This document shows, one piece after another, positions 24,758-29,947 of a DNA stretch of 29,947 nucleotides. The stretch comes from JALZUE01 sp051251725 (GTDB lineage: Bacteria; Pseudomonadota; Gammaproteobacteria; Enterobacterales; Alteromonadaceae): the NCBI GenBank assembly GCA_051251725.1, contig JBPOFN010000047.1, positions 1-29,947 of the forward strand, written 5' to 3'. The position numbers were made by a program, and so were the translations under genes. How positions within the stretch are numbered: the first letter of the stretch is position 1; each line of letters starts with the position of its first letter. The notes beneath the pieces are model-generated. The model worked only from the letters and a program-made list of their open reading frames with translations, ran no database searches and was not told the origin of the DNA.

Positions 24758-25363
24758 CTAGCTTTGCTGATTAATATTAAAATCTAATCTGACGGTTAAG
24801 TTCTCCTGCACTACAGGTTTACCGTTTTCAACTTTGGCGTGATATTTCCATTTTTTCAATGCCCGTTTGGCTTCTTTGTCAAAAATACGCTTGGGCTCAG
24901 CATCAATAACTTCAACATCAATCACTTGTCCGATTTTATTAATGTTAAATGATAAAACAACCCAACCTTCAATGCCATTATTCGCCGCTACTATCGGATA
25001 CTTAGGATTAATTCGCACAACCGGACGCGCTTCATTATCAGGTGGTCCTTGTATCAGGGTATCAACACCGCCAGAGTCTAAATCAATAGGTGGTATAGTT
25101 ACATCAACGACAGAAACCTCGTTAACATCAACCGGCGTGATCGGGGTTTTAGGCGCCGGTGCAGGTGCTGGCGGCGGAGTTAGATCAGGCTTTACGCGCT
25201 CAACCACTTTCGACTCATCAGGCCGTTGATAAACTTCAACAAGGGGATAGTCGTTAACTTCAATTGGCGCAGTTTTATCACTAGAAATTAAATAAGCCAT
25301 AAAGGCAAACAGACTTAAAGTAGTTAAGGCCGCTAAAAAGGTGATCGGGATTAATTTTTTCAT
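24758..25363 (-). CDS. tonB: Energy transducer TonB
   Basis: TonB links ExbBD proton-driven motion to outer-membrane receptors. The protein has an N-terminal membrane anchor (about residues 5-26), then a Pro-rich spacer that includes PPPAPAPAPKTP, and a C-terminal TonB domain. That domain contains VRINPKYPIVAANNGIEGWVVLSFNI and the KRALKKWKYHAK segment. The 201 residues are usual. AGAGGA precedes the ATG. It is the first gene of a group with the sigma factor and TonB-domain protein, which suggests it is co-regulated with specific uptake. No exbB/exbD is nearby. Confidence 0.92.
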   Translation of the reverse strand: MKKLIPITFLAALTTLSLFAFMAYLISSDKTAPIEVNDYPLVEVYQRPDESKVVERVKPDLTPPPAPAPAPKTPITPVDVNEVSVVDVTIPPIDLDSGGVDTLIQGPPDNEARPVVRINPKYPIVAANNGIEGWVVLSFNINKIGQVIDVEVIDAEPKRIFDKEAKRALKKWKYHAKVENGKPVVQENLTVRLDFNINQQS

Positions 25364-25500
25364 TTGGTATTCCTCTTAAACAATTTATCGATGTGTGCGC
25401 ACGGTAAATAAGTAAAAAGCTTACTTAGTGATAAAACGTTTAAGAAAAACAAATAGGGTTAAATTAATTTAATCTTCGGCAGGTTTAGCCTTATACACAG

Positions 25501-25548
25501 TTTAAGCACCTTAATCTGCCAGTAAGTTGACAGATTAAGGTGCTTAAA
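25501..25548 (-). terminator. Strong hairpin after the GH16 gene
   Basis: Perfect 18-base arms (25501-25518 and 25531-25548) enclose a 12-base loop, 23 bases after the GH16 stop. There is no clear U tract on the - strand, so it may act as a stability hairpin as well as a terminator. Confidence 0.6.
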
Positions 25549-25571
25549 ATAAAGATTAGCTAAAACTGTAG

Positions 25572-26651
25572 CTACTGAGGTTTGCGGGTATAAACCCTGA
25601 CCCAATCGACGGCCATAGTGGTTGGGTAGCCAGTCGCTGTTGCTTGTGCTCGAACCGGACAACGAGTTAATCCAGCATATTCACCTGTGCAGGTATAAGT
25701 AACATGCGGGGTTCGAAGGCCAAGCGATAACGTTACTCGCATTGGTAAATGCCAATATTTATTTTCTTTTCTGAAGACTTCTTTACCATCCAAATACCAA
25801 ACCACATAGTCAGCACTGACTTCGGCAGCATAAATATGAAAATCATCTCGCGGATCAAAGGTCGCAGTCATCTTATTATGAGCTAATTCAGTATATGGGT
25901 TTTGCCAGCCGGGACGAACCTGAACTTGGTTATTACCTTGCTTAATAACCGCATGTAAATTCATGTCTAATACTTCGGCCGTGTCTTTTGTCCAGACACC
26001 GTTTTCATCACGTGTCGACTCTTGCTGTTGTAACTCAATAATATCGACCTCGGAATAAAAAGCTTGTTCATCTTCAGTCGGTGCCATGCCCGCAGCATCA
26101 CGATCAATGCTATTACTGTATATCCAAAAGGCCGGACTATTGCCAGGAAAGGTCGGTGTGCCCTTGATCCGCGCTTCATAATAACCATAAGTCAGCGTTT
26201 TTTTCGCCCGAATAATCCCTGAGCTATAAAACATATCATTAATAATATTTTGTCTTGATGCTGTATGCGGGGAATAGCGCATCGTCAATTGTAAATGACC
26301 ATCGCCATTAATCCTTGTATTTTCAGGCTCCCATGACCATGGCCCCCAGTCAGGAAGGTCGTCATCCCACTTATTGCTATCTAACAAGGCATAATCAAAT
26401 TCATCCGATAAATCATCAATGTAATCCCAATCACTCGGATTAACATTCTCCAGTGTTGGATAAAAACCATCGATGGCATTTGGCGGCGGTAACTCAGGTT
26501 CAGGCGTTGGAGTCGGAGTCGGAGTCGGAGTCGGAGTCGGAGTCGGAGTTTCTGCGGCTATAGTTGCTGTAGGTGAGCCACCACCACAAGCTGAAACTAA
26601 TAATAACAGGCCCGAAAACCCTAATGAATATGAAACTTTACATTTGTTCAT
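25572..26651 (-). CDS. GH16-family glycoside hydrolase lipoprotein (agarase/carrageenase type)
   Basis: This is a surface or periplasmic polysaccharide hydrolase of clan GH-B. A lipobox (LLVSAC, Cys22) is followed by a (PT)n linker at about residues 35-50 and the beta-jelly-roll catalytic domain. The catalytic motif ExDxxE is intact: Glu201, Asp203 and Glu206 in SEVDIIELQ. The insertion between the acidic residues is the beta-bulge type seen in algal-galactan enzymes. The following NLH pattern suggests kappa-carrageenase-like members, from memory only, and substrate is uncertain. AAGG lies eight bases before the ATG. Its neighbour tonB and a sigma factor point to polysaccharide uptake. Confidence 0.88.
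   Translation of the reverse strand: MNKCKVSYSLGFSGLLLLVSACGGGSPTATIAAETPTPTPTPTPTPTPTPEPELPPPNAIDGFYPTLENVNPSDWDYIDDLSDEFDYALLDSNKWDDDLPDWGPWSWEPENTRINGDGHLQLTMRYSPHTASRQNIINDMFYSSGIIRAKKTLTYGYYEARIKGTPTFPGNSPAFWIYSNSIDRDAAGMAPTEDEQAFYSEVDIIELQQQESTRDENGVWTKDTAEVLDMNLHAVIKQGNNQVQVRPGWQNPYTELAHNKMTATFDPRDDFHIYAAEVSADYVVWYLDGKEVFRKENKYWHLPMRVTLSLGLRTPHVTYTCTGEYAGLTRCPVRAQATATGYPTTMAVDWVRVYTRKPQ
26509..26550. repeat. GGAGTC hexamer tandem repeat within the GH16 linker
   Basis: Six exact GGAGTC units (26509-26544) are followed by the variant GGAGTT. Read on the - strand they encode alternating Pro and Thr. The unit is a multiple of three, so expansion or loss changes linker length without a frameshift. 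Confidence 0.85.
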
Positions 26652-27134
26652 GGAATACCTTTATTAAACCCTGTTATTAATTACAGCAGCCTTAACTAAT
26701 TTTATTGTTAAGTTTGAAACCAAAAATTTTTACTTCAATAATTACCCGTTAAGTAACTATTGATAGCGTCGTTGATAAAATTATATTTACCAGAACAACG
26801 AAACCAAAACATATAATGTTTATATTAATAACACATTTAGAATTAGAATAAAGATAGCGCATAAAATAGTCAAGATATATACAGTTCTTGAATTACCGAC
26901 ACGAACCTGCTTATTGTTGTTTTACTAAAATTGAATAATGAAAAGACAGTGAATGGGGGATACAGCTTAGTTAATAAATTAAATACATAAGAAATCAGAA
27001 TAGTTTAATTATTAAATTTTTATACTTTGAAATAATTAGTTATTTTAGGGTAGTGATAACAATAATAATCAGTAATAATAGCGCTGTTATCGCACTTTCA
27101 CTTATTGAGTTATTTGTAATACATGAGATATTTA
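26652..27134. promoter_or_regulatory. AT-rich divergent spacer between the GH16 and TPR genes
   Basis: No credible gene is seen in these 483 bases. The region must hold the divergent promoters of both genes. I see no good -35/-10 pair. GATAACA (27055-27061) and TGTTATC (27085-27091) form a 7-bp inverted repeat with a 23-base gap in the upstream region of the TPR gene. This is a possible operator. Confidence 0.5.
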
Positions 27135-29927
27135 ATGAATCGTAAATTTGTTACTGGGCTAGTTTTTTTACCGCTTATTTTTTTGTCGTCATCGTTACCT
27201 GTATTGGCTGAGACATCTTCAAGTAACCCTTATGAAAATGCATTATCAGAGTATCAATTAGGTAATGTCGATGCCGCCTTGATACATGTAAAAAATGCAC
27301 TACAAATCAAAGATGATAATCTATCAGCACGATTATTATTTGCAAAAATCTTATTAGAACAAGGCGAATTAGCCGCCTCAGAAGAACAATATCAACGAGC
27401 ATTAGCGCTTAAAGCCGATTTAACATTATTAATATTACCGTATGCCAATGTCTTATTATTACAAAGTAAATATGAAGAGTTATTAGATAAAATTAAAATT
27501 GGTCAATTTAGTGATAACATTAACGCTGCTATATATAATTACCGCGCTAAGGCATTACTGCAATTACAAAGAGTTTCCGAAGCGAAGTTGAGTTTTACCA
27601 AAGCATTCGAATTAGAAGAAACGTCATTAGACGCTATTATTGGTTTAGCGAATGCCGCTAACGCAGAAAACGATCAAACAACCTTCGAACATTATTTGAA
27701 CCTAGCTAAAAGCATTACGCCGAATAGCAGCCAAGTATGGTTTTATCAAGGTGAGTATCACCGCAGTATCAAACAAAATGAGCAAGCCTTAGCTGCTTTT
27801 AATCAAGCGATAACACTTAATAATGACAATCTTGAGGCAAAGCGTAGTAGAGCAGCAGTAAATATTGATTTAGCCAACTACCCTGCTGCAGAACAAGATA
27901 TTGAAACGATTTTATCAGCAACACCTGACGACCCTTTTACTTTATTACTTAAAGCTTTTTATCTCAATCGAACTAACCAAAAAAAGCAAGCAGAAGATAT
28001 ATTACAATCAACCAGTTATTTATTCAGCCAGATAGATCTAGAAAAGTTCGACCAATTTTCACCACTGTTATTTATTGATGGTATGACCCATTATTTATTA
28101 GGTGATACAAGAGCTGCTAAAAAAAGCCTTAATCAATATTTAAAAAAATCCCCTAACAGTGTCGAAGCAAAAGAACTATTGGCTGAAATCGCCTTAAAAG
28201 AAAATATTCCAGATAAAACCTTAAAAATATTAAGTACTATCGATAAGCGCTATTATTCCCTACGAACAGCCACGTTATTGATGGCTGCGAACGTTGAAAC
28301 TAAAAACTTTAAACAAGCTATCAATACTTACCAACAACTCAATGAAACATTACAAGAAAACGGTAAGATAATTAGCTTATATACCGTAGCGTTAATTGCT
28401 ACTGGTGAATCGAAAGCGGCGATAGCTTTAATAGAAAAAAAAGCACAGCAACAGCCTGACTCAACTGATTTACAGCTAATGTTAGGCTATCACTACCTGC
28501 AATATCAGTTTTACGACAAGGCACTGATTATTGCTGAGCAATTAACGAATAAGGCAAACTTACCCCTAGCGGCATTAAACTATATTGGGGTTGCTTATCA
28601 AAGCAATGAACAAAGTGAGCTATCGATTAGTTATTACCAAAAAGCGCTCGCACTAGCACCGCTTGATTTATTAACCTCAACCAATCTTATTCAACTCTAT
28701 ATCAGTGAAGGTTTATATGATGAAGCATTGGCGATGACTTCAACATTTTTAAGTAAAAACCCAAATGAAACCAAGATATTAAGTTTACACGCTGATTGTT
28801 TATTGAAAATGGAAAACATCTCTAATGCCATCGTTGCTTACGAACAGTTAAATAATCTTGTACCTGATAATTTATCCCATAAATATCAATTAATTAATTT
28901 ATACCTTAAAGCACAAAAGCCAGAATTAGCTTTAGATGAAATAGCTAAAGTTAAAAAACTTGAATCACTATCTTCTGCTTCATTAATTGCCGAAGCGAAA
29001 GCTTATTTAATCCTGAAACAATATGCCAAGTCAGCTAAAGCTTTAAATATTGCCTTTGGTTTAAACTTAGAATTACCTGAAAAATTAATTAAAATTGCTG
29101 AATTACAAATTAAAGCCCAAGATTGGCACTACCTCGACCGCACAATCAAGCAAATAATAACGCACAAAGGAAATGCTGAACAAGTCGCTATATTAAAGTC
29201 TCTGGCATTTTATGGCCAATTAGATGTTACTTCAGCAGTCGCTACATTAGATAAACTCAAAGATAAAACTTATCTTTCTTATTATCATTTAGCTAATTTT
29301 CATATCAAACTAAAGCGTTTCGATAAAGCGACTGAGTATGCCGAACTATCATATAAAACAGCTGAAAATTTACAAGCATTGCAAATATTAACCAAACTTT
29401 ATTGGCTAGATAAACAAGAAGAAAAGGCATTAGCGTTATTAGCGGCCTGGTTAGAAAAACAGCCCTATGATCATGCTAGCAGACAAATATACGCTAACTT
29501 ATTATCCCAGTTTGGTGATAGCGCCAAAGCAAAAATACAATACCAATTAATACTCAAAAACAAACCTGATGATGTTTTTAGTTTAAATAATCTCGCGATG
29601 TTATTACTCAAAGAAGCCGATTATAAAGCGGCACAAAAATTAGCACAAAAAGCGGTAGAGTTAAGCCCTTTAGACGCAGTTGTTAATGATACTTTAGGTT
29701 GGATATTAGTATTAAGCGGTAAGCCAGCTGAAGGTTTATCGTATTTACGCGAAAGCTCAGCGAGAGATGTTAACAACCCAACCACTAAATTTCATATTGC
29801 GACAGCACTTAGTAGCCTTGGTCAGCTTGAACAAGCTAAAATAGAGCTTAAACAAATTATTGATAAAAGCTTTCCTGAGCAAGAACAGGCTAAAAAAGTT
29901 TGGGCTGACTTAGCTGACAAAAAATAA
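27135..29927 (+). CDS. TPR-repeat protein resembling PrsT of PEP-CTERM systems
   Basis: This large exported protein has about 930 residues. A signal peptide runs from MNRKFVTGLVFLPLIF and ends VLAETS. Nearly all of the rest is tetratricopeptide repeats, recognisable as recurring A...Y..AL.L.P units such as YQRALALKADLTL, AFNQAITLNNDN and YYQKALALAPLD. The opening YENALSEYQLGNVDAALIHVKNALQIKDDNLSARLLFAKILLEQGEL closely follows the start of PrsT, the TPR protein encoded with exosortase A. The ATG at 27135 has weak GAG upstream; the ATG at 27123 has none. Unlike some PrsT members there is no lipobox Cys. No exosortase is in the window. Confidence 0.75.
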   Translation: MNRKFVTGLVFLPLIFLSSSLPVLAETSSSNPYENALSEYQLGNVDAALIHVKNALQIKDDNLSARLLFAKILLEQGELAASEEQYQRALALKADLTLLILPYANVLLLQSKYEELLDKIKIGQFSDNINAAIYNYRAKALLQLQRVSEAKLSFTKAFELEETSLDAIIGLANAANAENDQTTFEHYLNLAKSITPNSSQVWFYQGEYHRSIKQNEQALAAFNQAITLNNDNLEAKRSRAAVNIDLANYPAAEQDIETILSATPDDPFTLLLKAFYLNRTNQKKQAEDILQSTSYLFSQIDLEKFDQFSPLLFIDGMTHYLLGDTRAAKKSLNQYLKKSPNSVEAKELLAEIALKENIPDKTLKILSTIDKRYYSLRTATLLMAANVETKNFKQAINTYQQLNETLQENGKIISLYTVALIATGESKAAIALIEKKAQQQPDSTDLQLMLGYHYLQYQFYDKALIIAEQLTNKANLPLAALNYIGVAYQSNEQSELSISYYQKALALAPLDLLTSTNLIQLYISEGLYDEALAMTSTFLSKNPNETKILSLHADCLLKMENISNAIVAYEQLNNLVPDNLSHKYQLINLYLKAQKPELALDEIAKVKKLESLSSASLIAEAKAYLILKQYAKSAKALNIAFGLNLELPEKLIKIAELQIKAQDWHYLDRTIKQIITHKGNAEQVAILKSLAFYGQLDVTSAVATLDKLKDKTYLSYYHLANFHIKLKRFDKATEYAELSYKTAENLQALQILTKLYWLDKQEEKALALLAAWLEKQPYDHASRQIYANLLSQFGDSAKAKIQYQLILKNKPDDVFSLNNLAMLLLKEADYKAAQKLAQKAVELSPLDAVVNDTLGWILVLSGKPAEGLSYLRESSARDVNNPTTKFHIATALSSLGQLEQAKIELKQIIDKSFPEQEQAKKVWADLADKK

Positions 29928-29947
29928 AGTTCAGCGCTTGTGGTGCT

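Noticed and set aside
24867..25229. A 120-residue + strand frame opposite tonB
   Set aside because: It is Gly/Thr-rich only because it mirrors the Pro-rich TonB spacer. tonB is clearly the real gene.
25459..25662. A 67-residue - strand frame overlapping the end of GH16
   Set aside because: It reads the GH16 C-terminus out of frame and runs through the 3' hairpin, so it is a chance frame.
26473..26667. A + strand frame with a GVGVGV run opposite GH16
   Set aside because: It is the reverse reading of the hexamer repeat that encodes the Pro-Thr linker.

Overview
The window looks like chromosomal DNA of a marine gammaproteobacterium of the Alteromonadales, most likely Colwellia/Thalassotalea-like. 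This is inferred from a complete sodium-pumping NADH:quinone oxidoreductase operon, AT-rich DNA with short intergenic heptamer repeats, a FabV-type enoyl reductase, a marine-type GH16 polysaccharidase and a PEP-CTERM-type TPR protein. There are no rRNA or tRNA genes, no CRISPR array and no transposase. Most of the window is ordinary core genome.

Left part (1-2850): a secreted metallo-beta-lactamase-fold hydrolase, then dinB (DNA polymerase IV) with a near-consensus LexA operator inside a 19-bp-arm perfect palindrome that reaches the start codon, then an unrecognised 70-residue gene on the + strand. Respiratory block (2850-10570, all - strand, transcribed right to left): nqrA-nqrB-nqrC-nqrD-nqrE-nqrF, closely packed or overlapping, then a long imperfect hairpin and an intrinsic terminator, then apbE (attaches FMN to NqrB/NqrC) and nqrM (Nqr maturation). 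Together these encode the Na+-NQR complex and its two maturation factors.

Middle part (10570-16150, - strand): fabV (last step of fatty-acid elongation), a DctQ-DctM-DctP TRAP transporter whose binding protein resembles the 2-oxo-acid binder TakP, bolA with a recognisable promoter, and an AlkB-type DNA repair dioxygenase. Right-centre (16270-21220, + strand): rlmG, a YajG-like lipoprotein and an exported cyclophilin in one tight operon, then an unrecognised 109-residue gene, an AmpG-type permease and a 58-residue two-helix membrane protein. A repeat-rich spacer (21240-21365) follows.

Right part (21420-29927): chrA (chromate-type transporter), a YaiI-family protein, then a small - strand cluster of tonB, an ECF-type sigma factor and a membrane protein with a TonB-like periplasmic domain overlapping the sigma gene. 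Upstream of this cluster is a GH16 lipoprotein with a (PT)n linker encoded by a hexanucleotide tandem repeat. After an AT-rich divergent spacer comes a 930-residue TPR protein resembling PrsT of exosortase/PEP-CTERM systems. The least explained parts are the sigma/TonB-domain pair, the three small unrecognised proteins, and the palindromic and tandem-repeat DNA between genes. I found no clear, wholly new multi-gene system.
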